NCBI RefSeq assembly: GCF_049634645.1 | Contig: NC_134736.1 | Location: 19,159,001-19,223,000, forward strand | DNA length: 64,000 bases | Direction of reading: 5' to 3' | DNA from: Pelodiscus sinensis | Lineage: Eukaryota > Chordata > Testudines > Trionychidae | Shown: positions 1 through 12,510 of the stretch, piece after piece | How the letters are laid out: each line of letters opens with the position of its first letter | Numbering within the stretch: position 1 is the first letter of the stretch | Program-made: the position numbers and the translations under genes | Notes under the pieces: generated by a model | The model's database searches: none | Told to the model about the DNA's origin: nothing | Seen by the model: the letters and a program-made list of their open reading frames with translations, nothing else

Positions 1-1133
1 GCTGAGAGGGATGCATGCCAGAGAGAAAAATGCTGAGATACAGCAGTGGACCCGCGCTCCACCTGATTGCCTGAAGCGCGGGTGGGAGGGAGCTTGCCTG
101 CCACCTGGCTCCTACCACCAGGCCAGAGCTGTTGACCCAGGTGGAGGAGGCTGCCAAGTAGATGGCTTGGCAGGCCTCCACCCACACCAGGTCTCCCAGA
201 TCCTGGACCACGAGGAGCACGTCGTTGGCATATGCCGATAAGACCAGCCACATCTCCGGCTCACAGAGCACCAATCCCATCAACCTCTTGCGAAGGAGAC
301 GGAAGAAGAGCTCAACGGCCAGAGTATACAGCTGGCCTGACAGCAGGCAGCCTTGATGTACTCCCCGCCCAAAACTGACCGGTGTGGTCAGGGTCCAGTT
401 GAGCTTTACCAAACGCTCTGTGGAAGCGTACAGCACCTGAAGAAACCCCACAAAGTGGGGTCCAAAGCTGAAGGCCCGCAGAGTGCCCAGGAAGTACCCG
501 GGGTCCATCCGGTCCAACGCCTTCTCCTGATCCAAGGACAGGAGGGTGAACGACAGCCCATCCCTACACCCTAGCTCTAGGAGATCCTGGACCAAATAAA
601 GGTTGTCAAAGATGGTAAGGCCCGGGACAGTGTAGTTCTGGTCGGACCACGACCACCAGCACGAACTTGAGTCTCAGGGAGATAGCTTTGGCGATGATTT
701 TATAGTCCATGCTGAGGAGCAACATGAGATGCCAGTTCCTCAGATCACGGAGGTCCCCCTTCTTGGGCAGCAAGTTGAGCAGTGCTCGCCTGCACGATAA
801 AGGGAGGACGCCGCTCTCCAAGGACTAGGCCCACACATTGGCAAGATCCGGGACGAGGACGTTCCAGAACACATGGTAGAACTCCACCGTTAGCCTGTCC
901 ATGCCCGGGGATTTATTGGTGAGCATGAGACGGTGGGCTTCCAAGAACTCTGCCAGAGAGAGAGGCATCTCTAGCCAGTCCCGGTCGCCCACGCTGACTG
1001 TGGGGAGTTCGTTCCAGAGTACTCTGTGGGCGTCAGTGTTGGTCAGATCCAGCGAGAAAAGGGAGCGGTAGAAGGTACAAGTCTTCTCGCACATCTCCAC
1101 CGGATCCATGAGGGGGGTGCCATCCTCTACCAA
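1..1133 (-). pseudogene. Tx1-like ORF2, reverse transcriptase (dead, partial)
   Basis: Minus-strand translation shows the region before the fingers (FYRSLFSLDLTN, NKSPGMDRLTVEFYHVFW at 825-1133) and then PLSCRRALLNLLPKKGDLRD (606-821). After a frame change come LLSLDQEKALDRMDP, where Asp is motif A, and GVHQGCLLSGQLY. Near 215-236 the catalytic box reads YANDV instead of YADDV, so one catalytic Asp is lost. The C-terminus lies beyond the left edge. Confidence 0.78.
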
Positions 1134-1752
1134 AAGGCAGACAATGCATCAGGGCGTAGAAGCGGGAGCCATGATCCATCTCCCTGAGGATATGGATGCG
1201 AGAACAAACAAAGGCACCCCTGGCCTGAAGTTCATCCCGCTTCTCCCAGTATGTTCCGCAGAGGGGTGGATCTCTGGGGCCAGTGGCCAGCCGCCTCTCT
1301 AGCTCTAAACCTCGCATTCCAGGTGCTCTGTTGCTGCATCCCTCCTCTGGCTGGCCTCCTGGGTGTAGTTGTAGCTGAAGAACCGTGTGCACACCTTCCC
1401 CGCATCCCACCGTCGCACCAAGGGAAAGGGATACCGCGACCCACGCCAGGCCAGCCAGAACTCCTGGAAGGACGCTACAAAGCCCACATCCTCCAGCAGG
1501 CTGTTGAAATGCCAGTAGGCTGGCCCCGGCCCCTCTGAGGAGAGAGAGGCCATCACAGCCACCAAGTGGTGGTCTGAGAATGGGGCCGGCCGAATGCTAG
1601 AGGAGTGGGCTCAAAAGAGATGATGACGTGAGAGATAAACGTGGTCCAACCGGGAGTGAAACTCTATTGACCCTCCACGCGGACGAAGGTAAACACTGCA
1701 TCCTCGCTCGGGTGGCAGTCACGCCAGACATCCACTAGGGAGTGTTGGTCTA

Positions 1753-2300
1753 TTATCTCCCTAAGGACGTCCCCATGTGGTCCCATTCCTCGAGGGTGCA
1801 GTTGAAATCCCCACCCAGGACCAAGCACTCATGAGAATCCAAAGAGCTGAGGAAGGCGGATGCCTGCTGGTAAAAGCGAAACCTCTCTAGGCCGGATGTC
1901 GGGGCATAGATGTTAATGAGATTTAATGTCAGCCCTTCCATCCGAACCCGGAGGTGCAGCAAGTGGCCCTGCAGAACCTCGGCAGTCCCCAACACCTTGG
2001 GCTGCAGGTTCAGGGAGAACAGGATCACCACCCCGGCTTGATTGGCCGACAGGTGGCTGAAGTACACCCTGTCCCCCCACTTCCGCCACCAGCTAGCTTC
2101 AGTGGCCGGAGCAGTGTGGGTCTCCTGCAGGAAGATGACAGAGTACCTCCCCTCCCAAAGGAAGAAGAGTACCCAACACTGCGGAGACCCAGCCTGCAGC
2201 CCCGGGTGTTTAGTGGCAACAATTAACAGCGGCATCGAGAGGGCTGGGGAAGATCCTCGCTGGCTGGAGTGCTGGCAGTCCCATTGGGCCCCACAGCAAA
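1753..2300 (-). pseudogene. Tx1-like ORF2, endonuclease domain
   Basis: Open frame that includes the APE-type endonuclease signatures in order: FLQETHT (metal-binding Glu), an NLINIYAPTSG block, and GGDFNCTLEEWDHMG with the Asp/Asn active-site pair. These are the standard motifs of L1/Tx1 endonucleases, which nick target DNA to prime reverse transcription. The domain probably starts near 2240, where the frame changes from non-homologous to endonuclease-like sequence. The chain breaks by frameshift into the connector toward 1305-1565. Confidence 0.8.
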
Positions 2301-2450
2301 CTGTGACCATTTCGAAATGTAAACAGGGCATCACAGAAGCCATGGGCCCACTGGTAGGCCACAGCCTCCCACTGCCCAGTCTCTTTACCCTCCCCCAAAA
2401 TGGCCCTTACAGTCTGGAGGGTGAGATGTAAATCCCGGCTAGAGCCATTT

Positions 2451-3624
2451 TTATCTCCCCTTCAGTGGGTGGGGTGGAACGCCAGGCTTGCTTGTGGCGC
2501 CTCCCCATGGCAACCTCCCAGCCCGTGGAGCAGGAGGGCTGAGCCCGAATGGGGGAAGAGCCAGGGGACAAGGGCAGTGGTGGGAAGGCGAGGGAAGACA
2601 GGGGCTGAGTAGCTGGGAAAGGGGAAGCCTGCCCCTGAGGCAGGCCCTGTCCAAGTCCTGTTGCCAGCCTCGCCGCCCTCTCCTCCTCAGGCCTGGTCTT
2701 GCTGCTTTTGGCGGTGGAAACAGCCCGACAGAAAACACCAGGCCTCCCTCCCCCACGGTGTAATATACCAGATACTGGGCCCCTTGATAGGGCACCAGAA
2801 ATGACCCTTCTAGGGCTTCTCCACTACACCCTGCCAGCAGTAGTTGGATTTGCACCTGCTGGCAGAAGGAGAGAATGTGGCAGAGGGTAGAGTCCTTGCA
2901 GCCCAAAGGGAGGGGACTTAGGAATGACAAAGGCCTCCCCAGGGTGGAGAGGAAAGGCAATAGGGCAGCATTGGGGAAGAAGCGAGGTAAATACCACCCG
3001 TATGACCAGGTCCTCCAAAGACTCAAGTGGGACATGGACTCCCCCCCGCACTGCCAAACCCTTCTCCACTGCCTCCTGGGCAGCAGCTTCAGATGCCAGG
3101 AAGAAAACTACCTTCCCGAACATCTTGGAGGCTGCCACCATGGCTGCGGGCCCTACTACGCATGCTGACGCCCGCACGTAGGTCTCCACGTGGGGCAAGG
3201 CTGGCATCAGGAGGCAATGGACCCTGTGCCTCCTGGTCAGGATGGGGAAGGGGCCGTGGCTGCTGGGGATGGAATTCCGGGAGGCAGCAGGCGGGGGGAG
3301 GGGACGGGATGGAGGTGGCGGCTACCTGGGCATACACCCTGGGGGCTGGGACACTGTTGCCCCCAGAGCTGGTAGAAGGAACGGGGACAGGAGAGGGGAA
3401 CCCGAGGCTGTGGCAGGGGGGTGAGCCTTCGCCACAGGTGGTTTTGCCTTCTGGGCAGGGCTCTTGCCCTTCTTGGGCCCCTGACCCTTCAGGGAGGCTT
3501 TCCTGATGGTGACACTGGTGGCAGAAGGAGCCACAGCAGGAACGGTCGGGGTCCCGGAATCCCCATCCATCACCTCTGCTGCATGAGTGGGTGGCCCGGC
3601 GGCCTCAGAGGGTTCAGCGTTCAT
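2451..3624 (-). pseudogene. Tx1-like ORF1 (frameshifted)
   Basis: Likely start at the Met at 3624, reading MNAEPSEAAGPPTHAAEV. A Lys/Pro/Ala-rich stretch follows (KGQGPKKGKSPAQKAKPP), then in other frames a folded part at 2824-3207 with VVGPAAMVAASKMFGKVVFF and LAVRGGVHVPLESLED, ending Pro-rich near 2451. This arrangement is typical of Tx1-group ORF1 proteins, thought to bind RNA. At least two frameshifts break it. Confidence 0.6.
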
Positions 3625-4855
3625 AGAGGCAGTGAGGGGAAGGGGAGGGGGAAAGGGGTGGCAGGAGCATCGTATGACTGCCCCGCCATTATGTTCACGG
3701 ATGAGGGAGGTGGGGGGGGGGGGGGACAGGAATAGACAATTAGGAGAGACCAGTAGTGCCGGGGGAGGAAGAGGAAGGCTCACACCTCCCCCCACTAGGC
3801 TGGAAGCGGGGTGGGAGGGCAGCAACACACATAGAGGAAAGGGATAGAGGAGCAAGGTGTACAGTTCCCAGCATAGGATGGTAAGAGCAGCTCCTCCAGC
3901 TGCACTGGGAAGGTGGGGGGGGGGGGGGGGTGTAAATGATTTGAAAGACATGGAGGAAGTGAAATGGTGCGTGGGGGGAGGGTAACTAAAGAAGAAACGG
4001 AGGCTCCGGTGCCAAACAAGATGACCGAGGGGGGCATGGGCACACGGAAGGGGGGAGGGGAATGCAGGCTGTGATAAGGAGCCTCCTCAAGAAAGCAGGG
4101 AGGCATCAAGATACTGCTTGGGGGGGAAACTAGTGTGCCCATGGGTGCCTGAGAGGCAGGCCCACAGCACCTGCTGCAGGACCCAGCGGAGTAAAGGAGG
4201 GGTGGGAAGGTAAGCAGTTGGGCCAAGAATGGAAATGGCCCCTGTAGCACCTAGGGCTGGGGAGGGAGCAGCAGCAGTGGCAGCAGCAGAGATACACGGG
4301 AGCCAGTGGGGGGCAGAGGGAGCCATCCCCAGCTCCCTACAAAAGCTGTACCAACTGCCACCTAGGGACCCAGATGGCAGGAGGGTCCCTTTCAAACACT
4401 CCCCCCTGCCACAAACTTGTGGAGGGGAAGGAAGAACCCCAGGAACTACTCTAAAGCAGCCCCCTTACCCTCTCTACTCCAGAGGGTGTAGCAGCCGCAG
4501 GAATGGTGAAGTCCAGGCCTGCAGCAGTGAAAAAAGGGGCCAGGCAATTCCCAAAAAGATGGAAAATGGGGGTCCTCCCCCCCCCTCACTCACCACCACA
4601 CACTCAGCAGCTCCTGCCAGCCAACTGGGGAGAGGGGGAGGAAGCTGCCTGCAAACAGAGTAGGCCTCTTCTCTCTAGAAGAGGGGGACCTGGTCCACAA
4701 TGCAGCCAGGACCTGCCTGCCACAACCCCAGTAGCCCCCCCCATTCCCCTTCCAAAAAAGAGGAGGGGTGTGTGTGGGGGTGGAAGCACAAGTCCAGACC
4801 AGCAGCCTGCTGTGCTCAGTGGAAGAGCGGTTCCCCTCACCACGTCAAGATCACA

Positions 4856-5629
4856 TGACAGGCAGGTTAGAGGGCTTGATAGAAGGGGAGAGAGGCAGCT
4901 CTTGAAAAAGGAACAGCAACTGCCCTGACTAATCAGGGGCAACTGAGACAGGGCTGCTCTAAAGCAATTAAGGGCCAGGTGAGCTGATTCAGGCTGCCAC
5001 AGGACCTCTTTAAAAATTTTCCGGGGGGCCATGGGGAGAGCGGAGGTGGAAAAGAACAAACAACTGATAAGGAGACTCAGAGGAGCTGAGCAGACCAACA
5101 CCAGCACTGCTAAAGGCTGCAGGGAGAGGCGAAAGGCTTGGGTAGGGAGTGTTTGGAGTCTCCCTTTCTCCAAGTAGCCAGTGGAGGACTGTTTACTCAG
5201 CCCCCACGGGACCCAGCACTCTGTTGTTTTGCCAAGGGACAGAAGGCCAAACGCTGAAACAAGGTGAGTGAGACTTGTACGGTGGCCCCAAAACTGTGGG
5301 ATAGTGGGCAGAATGGGGGTCTGGGACCCAGGAGTGGGTCTGACTCTGCCACATAAGTTTCTTAGTGAATTAGAACTAGGTATGTGTTTTCTATTCATTT
5401 TAATTTAGTAACTTACTTTGATCTGTCTGTTTTCACTTGCAACCACTTATATCCTACTATTTGTACTTAGTAAACAAAAGTATATTTATCAGGCCCAGTG
5501 TAAATAATTGTTACCTGGGGTGAGAAACCATTGTACATATCTCTTTCATTGATAAAGGGGGCTTACTTGATGAACTTCACGGTGTAAAATTTCGCACAGA
5601 GAAAAATGTGGTGTGTGTGTGTGAGAGAG

Positions 5630-5690
<61 letters not shown>

Positions 5691-5945
5691 GGGGTTGGTT
5701 TCCTGAGTGTCATGGCTTAGAACTATATCATCCCAGAGCCGAAGTGGTTTAGTTGTCTGCATTGCTCTGCAAGGGAGGGATGACCCTCCTAACTCTGGAC
5801 ATTGCCTGGGAGAGACTAGAAGATCTGGCCCAGCAGGACAGGGTGGTACAGATCCCCCAGAGAGCAAGAAGGTGGGTGTCAGTGGCATGATCAGCACAGT
5901 GGGGGGAACAATCCCAAGGGACTACTGTGACTGCACCCCGTCACA
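4856..5945 (+). mobile_element. LTR-like repeat (probable solo LTR of an endogenous retroelement)
   Basis: Begins TGACAGGCAGG and ends CCCCGTCACA. It carries a TTTAAAAA TATA-like box near 5010-5020. A stretch at 5410-5540 (TATATCCTACTATTTGTACTTA, CCAGTGTAAATAATTGTTA) is shared with the fragment at 9100-9770. No coding region is attached. I did not find a clear target duplication, so the ends are uncertain. Confidence 0.5.
5632..5687. repeat. (TA)n microsatellite preceded by (GT)n/(GA)n
   Basis: About 28 uninterrupted TA units directly after short GTGTGT and GAGAGA runs, inside the LTR-like repeat. Confidence 0.98.
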
Positions 5946-6011
5946 GTGAAGCAAGCAGGGTGATGTGCACAGCTGGTTGCTGTGGATGCTCAGAGGTAAG
6001 GCCTTGTTCTA

Positions 6012-6905
6012 AAGGCCTTGTCTACACTACATATGGTTAAATTTATTAAGGTTGATTTTTAGCACCTGATTTTGTAATGTCAAAGATGCCTGTCCCCACT
6101 GTGCACAAGAATTCAACATAATCTGAAGTAGTGCATCCTCAGAGTGGCTACAGTCAACTTTGAGAGCAATGTACTGTGGGTACCTATCCCACAGTTCCTG
6201 CCACCCCTTTGCATTCTAGGTTATGTTCTCAGTGCATGCTGGGACCAAAACTGTGCAGTCCTGGGTACATGTCGTCATTGTCTCCTCCTTACCACCCCTC
6301 ACTTGAAAGCAACAGAAAACAGTCCCTTTCCCCCCCTGGTTATCCAGGCATATGCCAATCACAGGGTAAGCATGGAACCCATCATAGAACCTGTTCAGCA
6401 GCAAAGTATTATGACAATCATATTAATCATGGTGCATCTTATGCTGAAGTATATTCAGAGCATATCTGGGGCTTGTTGGAACAAAGAAGAATCCTGGGAG
6501 GCCATGAACATACTCTTCTGCAACGCACTTAATTGGAGCAACTAGCAAATGCTGCTGGCATTCAGTTCTCTTGACACAGTGGAACATTGGTTCTGTAAGA
6601 GAAGCACATACTGGTGGGTCTGCATTGTGATGCAGCTATGGGACAATCAGCAGTGGCTGCAAGACTTTTGCATGTTTAAGGCCACTTCCATGGAAGTTTG
6701 CAAATTGCTTTCCCTCTCCATGAAGTGCTTTGACAGTTGAGAAGTGAGTGGCAATAATCCTGTGGAAGCTTGTGATGCCAGACAGCTACTGGTCAGTTGA
6801 GAATCATTTCAGAGTAGGGAAATGTACAATGGGCTCTATTGTGATCCAAGTAGCCAAAGCAATCAATAACCTCCTGAAAAGAAGCCTTATGTTATCACTA
6901 CAGAA
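6012..6905 (+). mobile_element. PIF/Harbinger transposon fragment (left end)
   Basis: Starts with the terminus AAGGCCTTGTCTACACTA and then follows the same path as the large Harbinger element at 38897. Shared stretches include AAGAATTCAACATAATCTGAA, the block around TGCTGGGACCAAAACTGTG, and 6670-6850 against 40110-40310. It ends before the transposase catalytic region. Decayed, no usable ORF. Confidence 0.65.
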
Positions 6906-7029
6906 ATTTCTGCCCCAGTAGCCCTCCAGGTAGGGATGTCCTGGTTGTTCAACCTGACAAGACTTCATGTGTTTGCAGCCTGGCTTTGAATTAGACAGGT
7001 TTATAAACCCTGTGTACAAAGTAGCCAGT

Positions 7030-7240
7030 GTCTGGGAAATATCACTTTCAATTAGGTACTTGCTGCTTGGTTTCCCCCAGCAATGGGCATTTGTTCCTTT
7101 AGTTGCCCTTTTCTATATCTTTTCCAACTCCGATATCTTTTTTGAGATGGGACAACCACAACTGGACACAGTATTCAAGATGTGGGCGTACCATGGATTT
7201 TACAGTAAAAGTAGAGAAGTTTGGTTTGCCAGAGTGATCA
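7030..7240 (-). mobile_element. old CR1 LINE fragment
   Basis: Minus-strand reading gives MVRPHLEYCVQLWLSHLKKD, the CR1 reverse-transcriptase C-terminal signature, in a short decayed piece. Confidence 0.7.
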
Positions 7241-7389
7241 GTAAAGTCAATGCAGACCAACGACATGAAAAGGCCACAAAACATCGAGCCTCAAGATTGC
7301 ATCAACATAAAGAAAGCCTTATGAGCCATTGTCAAAGCCAATTTCAGAGGTACTTAATGAGGCTGTTAATGCTGGAAACATAAGTTTAC

Positions 7390-9090
7390 ATGAACCATCA
7401 TGGCGGTCACATTATACTTTCTATTTAAACAAGAGATATTAAATGCTCCAAACTAGAAGCCAAAACTAAGTGCATTACCACTTGTTAATCCTGAAGTTAG
7501 ATACTGGCTCTGACCAATCTTTCTGCCCCAAACCCACCTACCTAGTGAGAAGTCTGTGGTGCAACAGTAAAAAGCAGCTGAAAAAGTTAAGTACACTCTC
7601 ACCATATTCAGAACATGAGCATAACAGGGCTGATATCTGACACCTATTTTCATCTGTACATTTAAGTCATTGCATATGTTAACTTGATGTCAGTGCTAGG
7701 CCATTACATACATTTCTAGATCTTCAGATTAGAGACATCAGCTGTGTCTGTGGCAACCCACATCTTAGAGTTAAATGCTCGTAAATTGAACTCCAAAGAG
7801 ATGGCTTCATGTGCTTTTGATGGATCTACAAATGTCCCTGAAAGACAGTCATGTACAATCTTTGCTCAGAGAAAAGTGTAACCCTAATATCTGCTATACA
7901 GCAGCCATCTATTTCCAATTGCATAGTCTTCAATACATTGAAGTCAAATATGTTGTGTGGTTGTTTTTTTTGTTTTTTTTGTTTTTGTTTTTTTTTCTTC
8001 CAACAAGAGGACTGAATATATTGTGGAGGGGAGAGGGGAGAAGGAGATATCCTGGACCTTAAGTTCACATTAGTTCAACTTAGAACTGGCTTTCTCATCA
8101 GCAGTCATAGGCTACTGTCTTAAAATTACAGGAACTATTATTATTATTATTAGCTTTGGGAAGCATCTACTGAGAGGACAGATTTAAGTAGTGAGGCTCA
8201 GACTACTTTTGCTACTGCATTCAGAGAAGACTATTGCCATTCTCTGACTCGTAAGTATAATGTTGAAATCACTTGGGTCATCAAACAATGTCATTCATGC
8301 ATCTGCTACAACAGTTGTAAATCTTTGATCCAAATGCAGCTTGTATTGATCGACAGAGATCCATGGAAAACATACTGGAAGAAGCAAAGACTTCAGAAGA
8401 TGACTAAAGGCATTTTATATTTAATCCTTACATGAAAAGGACAAGAAGTGTGCATTAAGCCAGGCTTGATTCTTATAATGCTACAACTAAAAATTTTTAT
8501 TCTTCTCAACCTTTACTTTTACAGATGCCTGGCTTATAAAACACCCATGGTTGAATGAAGTGAGGCACTGCCAGCAATGGGGCTGCTATTGGACCAAGAC
8601 AGAACAAAGAATTTGAACACAGAATATAATGCTGAACAAATGAATAATTGACTTAAAGGTCTTAATCTTCACTAGTTTGACACTGTAATGAAAGAAGGAA
8701 TTCATCTCTTCTTACTCCTAGTCACAACAGCTACAGTTGAGTGTTCTTTTCCATCATTGAATATTATTTTGTTTTCTGAAAGTCACTGAGACAGACCTCT
8801 CTTCCTCCCCCCATGCTTTATGAAATGGACATGAATATACATAACTCAAGGGTGCTTTGAGCAAATTATTATACACAAGCTATCAATCTTCATGTCATGA
8901 TCTGCTGGTTCTGTTTATCTTTCTTTGATGTATGTATCATTTTTGTGTGTAAAATTAGACCTATGGAGCGGGGAATATTTTGTGGGTTTTAAATGCATGA
9001 ATGAGAAGCATCCAGAGTGTTAACATCGATGTCTTGATGAACAAGTGTTAATCTCTTTTTGTCCTTAAATCTCAGCAGTGGTTGGTAGGG
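7390..9090. other. no gene recognised
   Basis: AT-rich sequence downstream of EI24. Apart from a T-rich tract near 7970-7998 and an ATT repeat near 8138-8150, I see no exon, repeat family or RNA gene. Confidence 0.5.
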
Positions 9091-9099
9091 AATGGCTTC

Positions 9100-9770
9100 A
9101 ATTCTCTAAAAAAGAATAGGAAAGCACAGGCCTGGGTCTTTTGGCTGGGGCTGCACCTGAAGGAAGGACTCAAAGACCCCAGGGCGGGGAGACAACCCTC
9201 GTTTGGAGGGGCAGCTGAAAAAGAGGTTTTAGGGTGAGTCTGAAAAGTTTGTACTGAAGCTTAAGAATTAGTTAAGTGGTTTTGTTTCTTTTCATTTGTA
9301 ATCTACTTTGCTCTGCCTGTTCTCACTTATTACCACTTAAATCCTACTGCCTGTACTTAATAAAATCACTTATTTCTATTAAACCAGTGTAAATTATTGT
9401 TAGCTAGAGGGGCAACTACTGTGTACATTCTCCCTTTCATTGCTAAAAGGAGCTTTCCCAAGTAATTCAGTGGGGAGTTGATCCTATTTGGCAAGTGGTA
9501 TCCAAGGAAGCTGGCCCCAAAACTGCACTCTCCTTGGACTTGAAGAGGTCCAGTGCCTGTACTGCTTCTCCGTGGGGCAAGGATCTCAGCTTGAGGTCTT
9601 GGCTGGGGGAAACCAGCAAAGTTGGCCCTGCAGGACCGGGAGGTGAGAAGCCCCAGAGAGCAGGAAGGCCATTGGCTGTGTTGGCACACTGGGAAGCACT
9701 CCTAAGAGGAAGACCTCATCCCATCAGTCACCTTGTGCCTGACCACAAACTAATAATGAAGGATTGAGAT
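9100..9770 (+). mobile_element. LTR-like fragment related to 4856-5945
   Basis: Shares with the first LTR the run TAAATCCTACTGCCTGTACT, an AATAAA at about 9359, CCAGTGTAAATTATTGTTAGC, and the AGCAGGAAGGCC / CCCCAGAGAGCAGG block. The 5' part is missing. Confidence 0.5.
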
Positions 9771-12328
9771 TACCGGATACTTATTTAGCCACCTCTTGGC
9801 CACCAAAAATGAACCAATTGCATTCCAGAAGTTCATTAACAGTGTTGTACAAAACCAAGAAAGAATGTAGATGTAGTTCTTTATAAGAGGCTTGAGTAGC
9901 CAACTTTAATTTCTCTGGTGATTTTAAAACATGAGTTAAATCTAAAAATGGTTGTGAAGCATTTTTCAGTTTTTATTGTGGTGCCGTACAGCCCATTTTC
10001 AACCTTATGTATACTTGACCTGCCTCCCAGTTTCAATTCCTCAGGAAAACACTGCAAAGTAGAGAAGTTTCTACTCCCTTTTTCTAGACAGGCAAAAACT
10101 GGCAATCAACAAGGTCACACAGAGGCAGAAGAATCCTACCCACTGTACTGGGTTTGTAGCCTTTTGTACGTAGGCAGGGAGAGGAAGCCTGGTAATGAGC
10201 TTGTCTGCTGAGCTCCACTGCATTACTACTGCCTGCCTCTTGTGTGCGCTATAGCATGTGGCTTCCTTAGCTAATCAGCAGACCAGAGCTGAGAGCAGTT
10301 AAAGAACCACTGGTCATTTGCTGGTGCATACCTGACTAGGAAACAGCAGACCCCCCTCTGGAACAGAGGTCTTTGTCCAGAAAACAGAAAGTGCTTGCTA
10401 TTACAGGTAGAGGAAGGGAGCTGGCTAGCACAATTGCAAATAAAGCAGCAATACCTCCTTTCTTTAACTCTTGGAAACCCAGTACTTACAAAACCAAGAC
10501 GACAATGAGTATATTAGAACATGGAGTTTCCCTCAAATGGCTATCACTTTCATAACTTTCAAATCACTATTGAGCTAATGGTGAACATACTTCACCCTAG
10601 TCCCATTGGCCAGGAAAGATTTGCTAGCATTCTTCTAGCATGAAGTGTTAGATAAACTAGAAAAGATACTAGGTTATATGCCAAGTGTCACTCTTCTCTA
10701 GGCTATTTATTTCAGTTAAGGTCACATTAATTTATCAAGTTGGCCTAAAAAAGGAGCTCCTTATAGCCATGTTAATCTATGTATGTATGATCAAACAATA
10801 ACAGATAGCATACTGGAGAAAGGCAGTTACTCCATTACAGTTAAATATTGAACTAGCTTCCATTCTATTGCTCATATTTAGCCTCAAAATTTTGAATTAG
10901 AAAAGCAGTTCGGTCTGAAAATTGCCACATTTACTCAGGCCAGATCCACAGTGGCAGACAAAATCAATGCAAGATACGCAACTGCAGCTATGTGAATTGT
11001 GTAACTGAAATTGATGTACCTTGCATTGGTTTTTTTCCTAGGGCAACTCCACAGTGGGAGGTCAGACAGGAGAAACTCTCCCATAGATTTCCCTTAGTCC
11101 TTGCGACAGTGTATCAGTGCCAATGAGGGTGTTCTCAGCATTCTATTTAGTAAGTCTTTACTAGACCCGCTAAGTCGACTGCTGGAAGATCTACTGCCAC
11201 AGCATCCATCTTCCCACAAGTGGGGAGACGGCCTCAGAAAGCAAAAAAAAGTTTTTGAAAGTTTGTCAAAACTTTTTAATTACAGGCCATTAAAGCTATC
11301 CTGAACTGAATGTTGAATAGTCTATCATTTGTCTCTCTCCTTTCTGACTTAAAAATTAGCTCATTACCATCCCTTACAACTTTCCAAGGGTTAAATCTCC
11401 CTGAAACTCAAGCTCTTGTTAAAGATGTACAGATCTTTGAATTCCTGATAAGATCAATATGATTGCTTATCAAGTGGGCAGCGTCAGGTATACAGTCCTA
11501 AACTATTTACTTGCTTTGAAATAACTGGTGTGTTAATAAAGTAATAGATTTATATATTGTCATTTAGTAACTTTAACTTGCTGTTAAACAAAGTTTGTTT
11601 TTACTGTAAAATACGATTGTATATAATAGCTTTCATATATGTCAATTTTCAAAATACTCTAATCTGCCCCTTCTCTTTCCTGTAGCTTGCTAGAAGAGAG
11701 TACGTAACATCCATAAGTGCCTAAGGTGCTTTGTAGCAAGCCAAGAATTATTTACATTATTTAGAGAAGCTTAAGGGAAGTTCAGATTCTTTCATTTGCC
11801 TCCAGGATCAAGTTGTATTGACCTATTTCTCAAATCTTCCCCCTCCCCTTCCCTGAGTTGCAATTTAGACTTTAAGAATAACCCAGCCACCGTAAAATGA
11901 CATTTTTCTTTTTAACATTAACTTCAGTGTTCAGACAGAACCCAATGCAATTTTTGATTTTTTTCTCATTTTCATTTAATATTTCAGTGTGAAAATATCA
12001 GAGAAAAGTTTCTGTAGACCAACCTCACGTCTGAAAAACCAAGCGCTTCTTGAATTTCACAGATTTTTTTTTCTGCCAAACAGAAATTTTACATGCAAGA
12101 ACAACATTGTGTAGAAGCAGGATTGCTCACCCTACCTTTGTGTATACAGAATACACACACACATTCACATTTCCTGAGCTGACAAAGCAGTTTCACTGCA
12201 GCAACAACCAAATAGATGTACTTAGGCCAACACCATTTCACCTAGGCTGGGACAACAATTGCAGTAGAGATAGTGTGCCTTGGTAACAGACTTGGAGCCT
12301 TTCATGTTAAATTTTCTCTTCTCTAATA
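9771..12328. other. no gene recognised
   Basis: AT-rich non-coding sequence. No exon or RNA gene seen; the short open frames lack any conserved pattern. Confidence 0.45.
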
Positions 12329-12329
12329 C

Positions 12330-12505
12330 AGGAAGCCCCCAACTTGCGACTGCCCGAGTTCGGCTCCCCACACTTACAACCATTGTTGTAAGTGCAGAAG
12401 GGGCCGGAAACCCCTGACTTACGTCCTTGGCCCGCATTTACAATGGTGCACAGCGCCTATCATAAATGAGGGTTTGAGTTATGATGCTCCCGACTTGCGA
12501 TGCTT
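12330..12505. mobile_element. pogo/Tigger-like short DNA transposon remnant
   Basis: Begins TACAGGAAGCCCCCAACTTG and contains ACTTACAACCATTGTTGTAAGT and GACTTGCGATG in inverted arrangement, resembling the element at 51175-51370. Ends poorly preserved. Confidence 0.35.
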
Positions 12506-12510
12506 CTCAC

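Larger units (their letters stand above)
1..4300 (-). mobile_element. Tx1-like (L1-group) non-LTR retrotransposon, 3' part outside window
   Basis: A long minus-strand LINE with two degraded ORFs. Protein 2 has an APE endonuclease followed by a reverse transcriptase of the Tx1 type; protein 1 is upstream. The element runs off the left edge, so its 3' end is not seen. Its 5' limit near 4300 is approximate, because G-rich and CAG-rich sequence there merges with the LTR-like repeat starting at 4856. Frameshifts and a catalytic change show it is dead. Confidence 0.75.

Noticed and set aside
4604..5398. 264-codon open frame on the minus strand
   Set aside because: It runs antisense through the LTR-like repeat and simple sequence; Leu/Ser/Pro-rich composition and no domain pattern.
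5577..5897. Frame with a long Tyr-Ile repeat
   Set aside because: Translation of the (TA)n microsatellite.
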